The notes: a model not told the origin generated them from the letters alone. Numbered from the stretch's first letter, positions 1-5,819 are shown. The stretch: 5,819 bases of DNA from Candidatus Latescibacterota bacterium (GCA_022615275.1 JAKEHA010000084.1:1-5819), one strand, 5' to 3'. Numbers and translations are program-made.

Positions 1-1
1 A

Positions 2-394
2 GTCTCGGGCGCGTCGCTCTATTTGGGTGAGCGATTATCGGGCCTCGCGGGCGCACCACCGCTACTCATCATGTTCTCCGTGTGCGTGGTGGTCTGCTTC
101 TTGAGCGAGCTCGCGTCGAACACCGCGCTGGCGCAGGTCATCCTGCCGGCGCTGGGCTCGATGGCGAGCGTCACCGGCATGCACCCGCTCTTTCTGATGG
201 TTCCGGCGACGATGGCCGCATCGTGCGGCTTCATGCTCCCGGTGGCCACGCCTCCCAACGCGATCGTGTTCGGGACGCGCCGGATTCGAACGGGCGAGAT
301 GGTGCGGGCGGGCTTCGCGATCGATTGGATCGGCATCGTGGTCGTAACCCTCTTGATGTTCACGTGGGGCCGGTGGGTGCTCCGCATCGACTGA
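2..394 (+). CDS. DASS/SLC13-family anion:sodium symporter, C-terminal part (5' end outside window)
   Basis: The reading frame is open to the left edge, so only the last 130 residues are present; the TTG at 23 is not a convincing start. The fragment is strongly hydrophobic. It carries a Ser-Asn-Thr motif at fragment residues 39-41, matching the second SNT signature of divalent-anion:sodium symporters, which helps form the substrate and sodium sites. Further on is PVATPPNAIVFG at about residues 80-91, a hallmark of the same family. A final membrane helix (about residues 100-126) ends in a short basic tail. By family knowledge this inner-membrane protein imports di- or tricarboxylates (succinate type) with sodium; the actual substrate cannot be read from this fragment. 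It converges on the gene ending at 467, with 72 bases between the stops. I see no T-tract terminator for this strand. Confidence 0.9.
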   Translation, partial: VSGASLYLGERLSGLAGAPPLLIMFSVCVVVCFLSELASNTALAQVILPALGSMASVTGMHPLFLMVPATMAASCGFMLPVATPPNAIVFGTRRIRTGEMVRAGFAIDWIGIVVVTLLMFTWGRWVLRID

Positions 395-406
395 CCGCTC
401 GTCATG

Positions 407-439
407 AAAAACGGGCGCCCGCCTTCCGGCGAGCGCCCG
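407..439 (-). terminator. Rho-independent terminator of the lipoprotein/barrel/helical-protein operon
   Basis: A 7-bp GC stem (412-418 with 433-439) continues past one C/A mismatch into a 4-bp stem (420-423 with 428-431) closed by a 4-base loop. Read on the minus strand, the hairpin is followed directly by five T (411 down to 407). It lies about 28 bases beyond the stop at 467. The plus strand has no T run after the hairpin, so efficient termination is expected only for leftward transcripts. Confidence 0.8.
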
Positions 440-466
440 CGTGCGATTCGCAGAATTTCGGGAACG

Positions 467-928
467 CTATTTTCCTATCAGCGGCAGTTCCTTCGCCATC
501 TGGAGATCGATGCCGGCTTGGAGCGCGTGCTCGACTTGCGCCCACCGCGCCGCGATCTTGGGATTCAGCGCCTTCTGGACCCTGCCCGTGTACTTCTTCA
601 AGAGCTTGGTTCGTCCTTCGCGGATCGCGAAGCCGCGCTTGAGCAGGTCCTTCGCGGCCTCGTCGGTCATGGTCGCGTAGTTGGCGGCGTAGTCCTTGAT
701 CGCGGCCAGACTCTCGTCGTTGAGCTTGATCAGCTCGGCCTCGTACTCGCGGTAAATGGGCCAGAACGCCTCGGATTGGGCCTCGTCGAGGGCCATCGCC
801 TGCGTGACGAGCGCGGTCTTGTTGGCGCGCAAGTCGGCGCGCAACAACTCGGTCAAGTCCTGCGCGAACGACGGCGCGCTCGCCGACCACACGACCACCG
901 CAACCACCGCAAGCAAGCTCCGTTTCAT
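467..928 (-). CDS. Small secreted helical protein of unknown function
   Basis: 153 residues. The frame stays open upstream to 1060, but I take the ATG at 928: AAAGGAA (936-942) sits 7 bases before it, and it begins a good Sec signal peptide with a basic start, a hydrophobic core and a probable cleavage after SFA at residue 22. The mature part of about 131 residues is charged and predicted almost wholly helical, with no cysteine and no membrane segment. It contains EAFWPIYREYEAEL (about 53-66), a pattern I associate with uncharacterised periplasmic helical proteins of Gram-negative bacteria. Size and helicity recall the Spy/CpxP periplasmic chaperones, but I do not see a clear LTxxQ motif, so this is only an analogy. 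It is the last gene of a three-gene operon, 34 bases after the barrel gene and just before an intrinsic terminator. A periplasmic role linked to the upstream envelope proteins is inference. Confidence 0.8.
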   Translation of the reverse strand: MKRSLLAVVAVVVWSASAPSFAQDLTELLRADLRANKTALVTQAMALDEAQSEAFWPIYREYEAELIKLNDESLAAIKDYAANYATMTDEAAKDLLKRGFAIREGRTKLLKKYTGRVQKALNPKIAARWAQVEHALQAGIDLQMAKELPLIGK

Positions 929-935
929 TGCCAAG

Positions 936-942
936 TTCCTTT
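936..942 (-). promoter_or_regulatory. Ribosome binding site fixing the start at 928
   Basis: Minus-strand AAAGGAA, 7 bases before the ATG at 928. It supports this start over the upstream in-frame extension to 1060, which would overlap the barrel gene and encode a Ser/Arg/Ala-rich stretch before the signal peptide. Confidence 0.7.
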
Positions 943-962
943 CTCGATCAAGGTGCGACGCG

Positions 963-1634
963 CTAGAACGAGAGGATGACGCCGCCGCCGACGTCGAGCT
1001 GCGAGATGCCGGTACCGCCGACGGCCACGCCCGCGCCACCCGTTCCCACGGTGACGCCACCCCACGAGTCCGTGAAGGTGATCGGCCAGTTGCCCTGGAT
1101 CATGAAGCCGAACTTCCCTTCCGTGTATACTTTGACGCCCAGGCCGAAAATCATCGAGAACTTCCACTCGTCGACGTCGCCGGCGACCAGTCGCGTCGCG
1201 CCGAGGGTCACGGACGTGAAGGGCATCGCGTTGCCGCGCTCGACGCCGCCCAAGCCGCCGATCTGCCAATACTCCACCGCACAATCCAGCGAACCGGTCG
1301 GGTTGCTGGGGGTGTACGACACGAACGTCACGTCCGAGTCTTCGCGGCGGAACAGCAGGCGGAGCTGGCCGGTCTTGCCCCCGCCTTGGCGCGCCACATT
1401 GAAGTCGATTGCGACGCCCCAAAACGGATTGTCGGTGATATCCAACTCGCCGGCGTTGGCGTAATTGAGAACGACGTCCTGCGCCAGGGTCCATGCGTAG
1501 CCGCCCAGCACGACGATGTCGGCCTTCTTCGCAGGTTTGGACCCGTAGGTCGAGGACGACGGCGTCGTGTACTGCGCGGACGCGCCGGGCGCAACGGCGC
1601 ACGCGAGCGCACCCGCTATGAGTACTCGTTTCAT
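963..1634 (-). CDS. Putative small outer-membrane beta-barrel protein
   Basis: 223 residues from the ATG at 1634, preceded by GGGAGG (1640-1645) at a 5-base spacing. The frame extends upstream to 1838, but that part overlaps the lipoprotein gene and is low-complexity Ser/Arg. A Sec signal peptide with probable cleavage after ASA (residue 20) is followed by a Ser/Thr/Lys linker (about 21-38). The rest shows alternating polar and hydrophobic stretches with aromatic girdle residues, for example WGVAIDFNV (72-80), WKFSMIFGLGVKVY (157-170) and KFGFMIQGNW (174-183). The protein ends GGGVILSF; a terminal Phe is the usual BAM recognition signal. The last 33 residues are very Gly-rich. The size suits about 8 strands. 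I do not recognise a named family, so ligand and function are unknown. It is the middle gene of the operon, with its RBS inside the 13-base gap after the lipoprotein stop. Confidence 0.75.
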   Translation of the reverse strand: MKRVLIAGALACAVAPGASAQYTTPSSSTYGSKPAKKADIVVLGGYAWTLAQDVVLNYANAGELDITDNPFWGVAIDFNVARQGGGKTGQLRLLFRREDSDVTFVSYTPSNPTGSLDCAVEYWQIGGLGGVERGNAMPFTSVTLGATRLVAGDVDEWKFSMIFGLGVKVYTEGKFGFMIQGNWPITFTDSWGGVTVGTGGAGVAVGGTGISQLDVGGGVILSF

Positions 1635-1639
1635 GAATG

Positions 1640-1645
1640 CCTCCC
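1640..1645 (-). promoter_or_regulatory. Ribosome binding site of the barrel gene
   Basis: Minus-strand GGGAGG, 5 bases before the ATG at 1634 and entirely inside the 13-base gap after the lipoprotein stop codon (1648-1650). It decides the start and suggests co-transcription, possibly with translational coupling. Confidence 0.75.
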
Positions 1646-1647
1646 GG

Positions 1648-2196
1648 CTACTTCTTCGGTGGATAGTTGGCGAAGATCTGCGACACCACGTCGTTGATCC
1701 TCTCTTGGACTTCTTCCGGCGAACGGCCCGGTTCGACGACGCCGGTCGCACTCCCGCGCCACGTGAGCTGCTTGGTCGCGGCGTTAACCAGGTCGATGAT
1801 GAGCGTTCCCTCGGTGTAGCTGTAGACGTCGATGTCACGCCCGGCCCAGCCCCAGTAGCTCCCCGAGTAACTGTAACCCCAGTCGGTGACGTCGACCTTG
1901 TTCTGCATTCCGGTGTGATACACCACCAGCAAATCGGGGTTCTGCTCGTCGGGCGTCAAGCCCTTGGTGGCCAGATTGGCGTCGACCGCGGAGCGAATGC
2001 GCCTGTCGAGCAGCGTGTTTTGCTGCATGGCCGTGGACGCACTGGTGCCGGTCTCGCTGATCTTCTGCGGGATCCAGGCGTACGTGCGGTACGCGGAAAA
2101 GTCGGAATCGACGTCGTAATCGTACTTGATGTCGACGCTGGAACAGCTGGCTAGGAACAGGCACGCCGCCAGGGCGGCAAGGGTCCGGAAACGCAT
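1648..2196 (-). CDS. DUF4136 family lipoprotein
   Basis: 182 residues. I take the ATG at 2196, not the longer open frame to 2322, because AGGAG lies 9 bases upstream and the protein then starts with a classic lipoprotein signal: basic start, hydrophobic core and lipobox LASC with the lipidated Cys at residue 18. Ser at +2 and +3 predicts sorting to the outer membrane. Next comes the conserved DUF4136 opening, YDYDVDSDFSAYRTYAW (about 25-41). Later features are a helical segment (about 60-80), DLLVVYH (88-94), a Tyr/Gly/Trp-rich loop (107-118), and the family's closing beta region GTLIIDLVNAATKQLTWRG (130-148) with IFANYPP near the end. The family has no established biochemical role. As first gene of the operon it sits just downstream of a sigma70-like promoter. 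Family assignment is confident; function is unknown. Confidence 0.9.
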   Translation of the reverse strand: MRFRTLAALAACLFLASCSSVDIKYDYDVDSDFSAYRTYAWIPQKISETGTSASTAMQQNTLLDRRIRSAVDANLATKGLTPDEQNPDLLVVYHTGMQNKVDVTDWGYSYSGSYWGWAGRDIDVYSYTEGTLIIDLVNAATKQLTWRGSATGVVEPGRSPEEVQERINDVVSQIFANYPPKK

Positions 2197-2205
2197 GGCT
2201 CGAAG

Positions 2206-2213
2206 CTCCTTTT
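2206..2213 (-). promoter_or_regulatory. Ribosome binding site of the DUF4136 lipoprotein gene
   Basis: Minus-strand AAAAGGAG, 9 bases before the ATG at 2196. It picks this start over the in-frame extension to 2322, which would run through the divergent promoter region. Confidence 0.75.
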
Positions 2214-2226
2214 GCGAGAGACCGTC

Positions 2227-2255
2227 ACAGTAGCGCAAGGCCGTGCGTCTGTCAA
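2227..2255 (-). promoter_or_regulatory. Sigma70-like promoter of the envelope operon
   Basis: On the minus strand a perfect -35 TTGACA (2255-2250) is followed by a 17-base spacer and TACTGT (2232-2227), which keeps the three most conserved -10 positions. Transcription would begin near 2220, giving a leader of about 24 bases that holds the AGGAG site. Inferred from sequence only. Confidence 0.6.
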
Positions 2256-2274
2256 TGACACCGAGAAATTGACA
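2250..2274. repeat. Inverted repeat spanning the divergent -35 elements
   Basis: TGTCAAT (2250-2256) and ATTGACA (2268-2274) form perfect 7-bp arms separated by 11 bases. Six bases of each arm are a -35 hexamer, so most of the symmetry follows from two divergent consensus promoters. Inside it, 2250-2260 is also a palindrome of 5-bp arms (TGTCA, central A, TGACA) that covers the leftward -35 and could be an operator half. Confidence 0.45.
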
Positions 2275-2298
2275 AGAACGAACGCGCTTGTCGATAAT
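2269..2298 (+). promoter_or_regulatory. Sigma70-like promoter of the patatin gene
   Basis: A perfect -35 TTGACA (2269-2274), an 18-base spacer and GATAAT (2293-2298, five of six consensus bases). The predicted start of transcription, about 7 bases after the -10 box, is near 2305, and the first purine is A2307, the first base of the start codon. No Shine-Dalgarno is present between the -10 box and the ATG. Confidence 0.7.
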
Positions 2299-2306
2299 GG
2301 CACCCC

Positions 2307-3149
2307 ATGAACACGGACGCACGAACCAAGATCGGACTGGTCCTAGGCAGCGGCGGGGCGCGCGGTTACGCGCACATCGGCGTGCTGCGCGCGCTCGAGA
2401 AGCGGGGCTTCGAGGTTACCGCCATCGCCGGCTGCTCGATCGGCGGCATCATCGGCGCGCTCCACGCCGCCGGTTATTCGGCGCAGCGCATCCACGAGAT
2501 GTGGAAGGGACTCGATCCGCTCAAGCTGATCGATCGCAGCACGATGGGCGGATTGATCGGCGGCCGCGGTATCACGCGCCACCTCGAGCAGCACCTGCCG
2601 CGCACGTTCGAAGAGCTGAAGATCCCCGTGGCGGTGACGTCGGTCGACGTGCAGCGCGGAAAGCTGGTGGTATTGCGTAGCGGCGATCTCCTGCGCGCGC
2701 TGCGGGCGACCAGCGCTTTGGCCGGGCTGTTCGCGCCGGAGTTGCACGAGGGACGGATTCTCGTGGACGGCGGGATTCTCAACGGGCTTCCGGTCGACGT
2801 GATTCGCACCCTGACGCGCGCGCCCGTGGTCGCGGTCGACACGGCCCCGCCGGCCGACCGCGAAATCGCGTTCACCGACGACCGCACGACCTGGGAGAAA
2901 ATCAGACACCCGATTCGCGGGCGACCCCTGGTATTCGAAATGCTGATGAAGGCGATCGAGATCCCGCAAGCGCCGCTGACGTCGATCCGTCTCTCGCTCA
3001 ATCCACCCGAAGTGCTGATTCGTCCCGCGCTGGACCCGGACCTCAAGCTCGAGGACTACAAGCGGCTCGACGAAGCGGTGGAAGCGGGATTCGAGGCCGC
3101 GGACGCCAAGCTCGCCGAGCACGAAGAAGTGCTGCGCGCGAATCAGTAG
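2307..3149 (+). CDS. Patatin-like phospholipase, RssA/NTE type
   Basis: 280 residues, the usual size for the short RssA-like bacterial patatins. All catalytic elements are present: the glycine-rich oxyanion loop GSGGARG (14-20), the nucleophile elbow GCSIG with Ser44, and the Asp of the dyad in DGG (Asp154), followed by NGLPVDV (159-165). By family knowledge it is a serine lipid acyl hydrolase (phospholipase A or lysophospholipase) using a Ser-Asp dyad. There is no signal peptide and no membrane segment, so it is predicted cytosolic or membrane-peripheral. The ATG at 2307 places the oxyanion loop near residue 14, as normal. Nothing before it resembles a Shine-Dalgarno, and the promoter -10 box ends only 8 bases upstream, so translation is probably leaderless. 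It is transcribed alone, divergent from the envelope operon and convergent with the peptidase gene. The physiological lipid substrate is unknown. Confidence 0.93.
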   Translation: MNTDARTKIGLVLGSGGARGYAHIGVLRALEKRGFEVTAIAGCSIGGIIGALHAAGYSAQRIHEMWKGLDPLKLIDRSTMGGLIGGRGITRHLEQHLPRTFEELKIPVAVTSVDVQRGKLVVLRSGDLLRALRATSALAGLFAPELHEGRILVDGGILNGLPVDVIRTLTRAPVVAVDTAPPADREIAFTDDRTTWEKIRHPIRGRPLVFEMLMKAIEIPQAPLTSIRLSLNPPEVLIRPALDPDLKLEDYKRLDEAVEAGFEAADAKLAEHEEVLRANQ

Positions 3150-3198
3150 CCTGCCGTGCCAGGGTTCGTGCCGAGGCTTCCCGAAGCGAACTTCCGCA

Positions 3199-3261
3199 GC
3201 GCGCCACAATTGCAATCAGGCGCGCGCGAGGACCTGAGAGCGGAGGGAAGGCCTCGGCGCG
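3199..3261. repeat. Overlapping dyads in the convergent intergenic gap
   Basis: In the 125-base gap between the patatin and peptidase stops, GCGCGCC (3199-3205) pairs perfectly with GGCGCGC (3219-3225), with the palindrome ATTGCAAT (3209-3216) in the middle. A second stem, CGCGCGAGG (3223-3231) with CCTCGGCGCG (3252-3261, one bulge), overlaps its right arm. Neither is followed by a T tract on either strand, so these could be factor-dependent or bidirectional termination structures or a protein site. Nothing else is evident in the gap. Confidence 0.35.
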
Positions 3262-3274
3262 AACCCCCAACCGC

Positions 3275-4942
3275 CTACTTCGATCCGCGCATCATCGCGT
3301 CGCGTACGCGGCGGAACTCGCTCTTCTCGCTCCACTGCGGGGTCGCTTCGCTGTTAGAAAGCGTGAGTCCCACGCGGAACAAGGCTTCCATGTCTTCGGC
3401 CGCGCCCGAGAGATCCCAGGTCGCATCGTACTGGTCTTGGGGCTTGTGGTAGCGCCGCGCGACGTATTCCTTGCGGCGCTCGAGGCCCCAACCCGCGGGC
3501 CGGTCGCGATACTCGACGCCGCTGTCGGCGTAGAGCGCGGGCACGCCCTTCTTCGCGAAGGGGAAGTGATCCGAGCGGTAGTAGTAGCCCTTCTCGGGCT
3601 CGCTGTCGGGCGCGATGCGGCGGTTCATGGGCAGGATCGCGTCGGCGAGTGTCTGCTCCAAGTCCGACTGCCCGAAGCCCACGACGATCATGTCCTCGGT
3701 ACGTCCCCAGATGTTGAGACCGTCGACGTTGATCTCCGCGATCGTCTTCTCGAGCGGATACAGCGGGTGATTCGTGTAGTGAGTGGCGCCCAACAGCCCG
3801 CTCTCCTCGCCGGTGGTGAAAATGAACAACACCGAGCGCCCGAGCGGCCGCCCGTGCGACGCGAACGCGCGCGCGATCTCCATCACACCCGCGACACCGG
3901 ACGCGTTGTCGAGCGCGCCGTTGTAGATCGAATCGTTGTCGGCCGGCTTGCCGATACCCAGGTGGTCCCAGTGCGCGGTGTACACGACCCACTCGTCGGC
4001 TTTGTTCGATCCCTTGACGCTGGCGACCACGTTGCTCGATTCGATCGTGCGCGAACGCGTCTTGATGTCGGCGGAAGCGAAGCGTGCGAGTGCCACCGGC
4101 TGAAAGTCGCGTGAGGCGGCGGCGCGTTTGTCGTCGTCGAAGTTGCGACCCGCAGCCTTGAAGAGATCGCGCGCCGCGTCTTCGGTGATCCACGACTCGA
4201 GTGCGCAACGCGACGCGCCTTGGTCGGCGCGCACGACGTCGAATTGCTCGCCCGACCAACTGTTTTCGACCACCGCCCACGGATAGCCCGCGTCGACGGT
4301 GTTGTGCACGATAATCGCGCCGGCCGCACCCAGGGCCGCGGCTTGCTCGTACTTGTAGGTCCAGCGGCCGTAGTAGGTCATCGCCTTGCCGCCGAAGAGC
4401 GACGGGTCTGGCAGCGGGGGATCGTTGACCAGGATCACGATCACCTTGCCGCGCACGTCGGTCTTGAAGTCGTTCCACTGGTACTCGGGCGCGTCCACGC
4501 CGTAGCCGACGAACATCAGCTCGGCGTCGCGGACCGACGCGGCGTTCACTTGCCGCACGGTCCAGCCGACGAATTCCTTGCCCGCCGCGTACTGCTTCTC
4601 GTTCGTGCCCTCCTTGTCGCGCACGACGAGCGCGGGGGAGTTCACCACTTGGAAGCCGTAGAGGGGAACCTTCTGGGTGAAGCTCCCGTCGGGGTTGCCG
4701 GGAGTGCATCCGGCCTTCTCGAGTTGGTCGACGACATACGTCACCGTCAGCTGCTCGCCGCGCGAACCGGGCGCGCGGCCCTCGAGGTCGTCGGAAGCGA
4801 GATACTTCACGTGCGCGAGCATACGATCGGCCGAAATCGATCCGTCGCGCGCGGATGCAGCAATGACGACCGCGGCGCCCGCTAACGCGATGCCCGCGAG
4901 CGCCGCCGACGTTGGGATAGAGAAGTGCCTTTGGAACGACAT
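3275..4942 (-). CDS. Secreted M28 family zinc aminopeptidase with PA domain
   Basis: 555 residues from the ATG at 4942, with AAGGAG (4949-4954) 6 bases upstream. The N-terminus is a signal peptide (hydrophobic about 12-30, probable cleavage after ASA at 31; no lipobox Cys). An N-terminal part (about 35-130) precedes a protease-associated (PA) domain, roughly 135-260, with GKVIVILVNDP (165-175) and AAALGAAGAIIVHN (201-214). The M28 catalytic domain follows, with the co-catalytic two-zinc set intact: His324 in HWDHLG, bridging Asp345 in LDNASG, catalytic Glu379 and ligand Glu380 in GEESG, Asp407 in NVDGLN, and His459 in RSDHFPF. By family knowledge it releases N-terminal residues from peptides outside the cytoplasm; specificity cannot be read here. 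Length and order match the PA-M28 peptidases common in Xanthomonadales-like bacteria. It lies 28 bases after the ABC permease stop and is probably co-transcribed with it. Confidence 0.93.
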   Translation of the reverse strand: MSFQRHFSIPTSAALAGIALAGAAVVIAASARDGSISADRMLAHVKYLASDDLEGRAPGSRGEQLTVTYVVDQLEKAGCTPGNPDGSFTQKVPLYGFQVVNSPALVVRDKEGTNEKQYAAGKEFVGWTVRQVNAASVRDAELMFVGYGVDAPEYQWNDFKTDVRGKVIVILVNDPPLPDPSLFGGKAMTYYGRWTYKYEQAAALGAAGAIIVHNTVDAGYPWAVVENSWSGEQFDVVRADQGASRCALESWITEDAARDLFKAAGRNFDDDKRAAASRDFQPVALARFASADIKTRSRTIESSNVVASVKGSNKADEWVVYTAHWDHLGIGKPADNDSIYNGALDNASGVAGVMEIARAFASHGRPLGRSVLFIFTTGEESGLLGATHYTNHPLYPLEKTIAEINVDGLNIWGRTEDMIVVGFGQSDLEQTLADAILPMNRRIAPDSEPEKGYYYRSDHFPFAKKGVPALYADSGVEYRDRPAGWGLERRKEYVARRYHKPQDQYDATWDLSGAAEDMEALFRVGLTLSNSEATPQWSEKSEFRRVRDAMMRGSK

Positions 4943-4948
4943 GTCGGT

Positions 4949-4954
4949 CTCCTT
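4949..4954 (-). promoter_or_regulatory. Ribosome binding site of the M28 peptidase gene
   Basis: Minus-strand AAGGAG, 6 bases before the ATG at 4942, inside the 28-base gap after the permease stop. The gap leaves little room for a full independent promoter, which supports a shared transcript. Confidence 0.75.
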
Positions 4955-4970
4955 CTTTTGCGCCTTTCGG

Positions 4971-5819
4971 CTAGCTCGTCAATTGTACTCTCATTCGTCG
5001 CGTCGCAATAGGCATCATCACGGCGGCCATCGCGAGCAGCACGATCACGTTACGGGTCGAAAACGGCGCCGAGGAACCGAGGGCCGCCATCTCGCCGATC
5101 GCATCCATCGCCTGTCCGGTGGGAAGGAACAGCGCCACGGTGCGCATCGCGCCGGGAACGATCTCGAGCGGCCACCAACAACCGCCCAGCGCCGCCATCA
5201 TGAGGCCGACGATAACGCCGGCCGCTCCCGCCTTTTCACTCGATTTGAAACAGGTTCCCAGCAAGAGTCCGAGCGCGGTCGCGGCCAGCATGTAGACCGC
5301 GATCAGAATCGCGAAGTGTGCGGGGTCGATGTCCATGCGCACGCCCAGGATCAACGAACCCACGCCGAGCACGACCGCTACCTGCAGCGACGCCCACGCC
5401 AGACGTGCGACCACGTTGCCGACCAGGATGTCGCGCGTGCGCACCGGGCTCATGACGATGCGCTTCATCTTGCCGGTGCGAAGGTCGTCGACCCACAGCA
5501 CCATGAAGAAGGTCGTGAGCTGGAACATGATGAACATGACCAGCATCGCGGGCAGCGTGTGCTCTTTGCCGCTGATGATGCGCGGTGGTGCGCCCAGCGT
5601 CGACGCGTGTACGGTCAGCGGGCCCGCGCTCTCCAGCACGGCCACGAGGTCGGACCTGTCGCGCAGCTCGTCGGCCCGGAATGCGAACACATACATCGCT
5701 TCGCGCAGCGCGGCGCTGACGTTCATGACGCGCATGTCCGATGCGTCCTTCTCGACCAGGCGCGCGGTCGCGCCGCGGCCGTCGAGCATGCGATCGATGA
5801 GGCTGTCGGGGAGTTGCAC
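4971..5819 (-). CDS. ABC-2 type transporter permease, C-terminal part (5' end outside window)
   Basis: The frame is open to the right edge; the GTG at 5819 is only the edge codon, so about 282 C-terminal residues are seen. The first 88 or so are soluble and fit the large extracytoplasmic domain between the first two membrane helices of ABC-2 exporters. Five or more hydrophobic segments follow (about 89-110, 134-158, 168-189, 197-217, 257-272). Between the first two lies DDLRTGKMKRIVMSPVRTRDILVG (111-134), the amphipathic cytosolic segment that in this family contacts the ATPase. GGCWWPLEIVP (212-222) and LPTGQAMDAI (232-241) are typical of the ABC2_membrane_3 / NatB-like group. It should pair with an ATPase, probably encoded just beyond the right edge. 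The substrate (drug, lipid, ion or peptide) is not determinable. The M28 peptidase gene follows 28 bases after its stop. Confidence 0.88.
   Translation of the reverse strand: MQLPDSLIDRMLDGRGATARLVEKDASDMRVMNVSAALREAMYVFAFRADELRDRSDLVAVLESAGPLTVHASTLGAPPRIISGKEHTLPAMLVMFIMFQLTTFFMVLWVDDLRTGKMKRIVMSPVRTRDILVGNVVARLAWASLQVAVVLGVGSLILGVRMDIDPAHFAILIAVYMLAATALGLLLGTCFKSSEKAGAAGVIVGLMMAALGGCWWPLEIVPGAMRTVALFLPTGQAMDAIGEMAALGSSAPFSTRNVIVLLAMAAVMMPIATRRMRVQLTS

Noticed and set aside
412..439. The hairpin as a terminator for the rightward transporter gene
   Set aside because: No T run follows it on the plus strand; the five A lie before it, so the T tract exists only for leftward transcription.
929..1060. 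N-terminal extension of the small helical protein
   Set aside because: Would overlap the barrel gene and put a Ser/Arg stretch before a clear signal peptide; the RBS at 936-942 supports the ATG at 928.
756..1697. 313-codon plus-strand frame opposite the helical-protein and barrel genes
   Set aside because: Composition is Arg/Ala/Asp/His-rich shadow sequence; the opposite strand holds two genes with signal peptides and good ribosome sites.
2197..2322. N-terminal extension of the DUF4136 lipoprotein
   Set aside because: Would cross the divergent promoter region and bury the lipoprotein signal; the RBS at 2206-2213 fixes the start at 2196.
2297..2680. Out-of-frame ATG at 2297 just before the patatin start
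   Set aside because: It lies within the -10 box, so it would not be in the predicted transcript, and the frame encodes an Arg-rich shadow of the patatin.
2343..3215. Long antisense frame across the patatin gene (290 codons)
   Set aside because: It is the mirror of a well-supported gene in high-GC DNA, is Arg/His/Ala-rich with no recognisable motif, and lacks a ribosome site.
3156..3452. 98-codon plus-strand frame after the patatin gene
   Set aside because: Overlaps the end of the M28 gene in antisense, has no ribosome site, and shows no recognisable feature.
3354..4709. 451-codon frame inside the M28 peptidase gene on the same strand
   Set aside because: Arg-rich shifted-frame shadow of a gene with all catalytic residues intact; no domain resemblance.

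Overview
The window is a high-GC (roughly 60-65% by eye), gene-dense stretch of a Gram-negative bacterial chromosome. The Gram-negative assignment rests on a lipobox lipoprotein of the DUF4136 type, a signal-peptide beta-barrel candidate ending in Phe, and a small secreted helical protein. The M28 peptidase closely resembles those I know from Xanthomonadales-like Gammaproteobacteria, but related forms occur in Gemmatimonadota and Acidobacteriota, so I do not assign a phylum. I see no phage, IS, tRNA, rRNA or CRISPR signal.

Layout: (1) 2-394 (+) is the 3' end of a DASS/SLC13-type sodium-coupled carboxylate transporter. (2) 467-2196 (-) is a tight three-gene cell-envelope operon, in transcription order DUF4136 lipoprotein, small outer-membrane beta-barrel candidate, and secreted helical protein. 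It has a sigma70-like promoter near 2227-2255, a good Shine-Dalgarno before each gene, and an intrinsic terminator at 407-439. (3) 2307-3149 (+) is a patatin-like phospholipase of the RssA/NTE group, divergent from the operon. It has a near-consensus promoter placed so close to the ATG that the mRNA is probably leaderless. (4) 3150-3274 is a convergent intergenic gap with two overlapping dyads. (5) 3275-5819 (-) holds the C-terminal part of an ABC-2 permease followed, 28 bases later, by a secreted PA-domain M28 zinc aminopeptidase; the two are probably co-transcribed.

The common theme is the cell envelope: carboxylate uptake, envelope proteins, lipid hydrolysis, export and extracytoplasmic peptide hydrolysis. 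All families except the small barrel and the helical protein are recognisable. I found no convincing new multi-gene system. The points most worth checking are the divergent promoter region with its predicted leaderless patatin mRNA, and the little-characterised lipoprotein/barrel/helical-protein operon.
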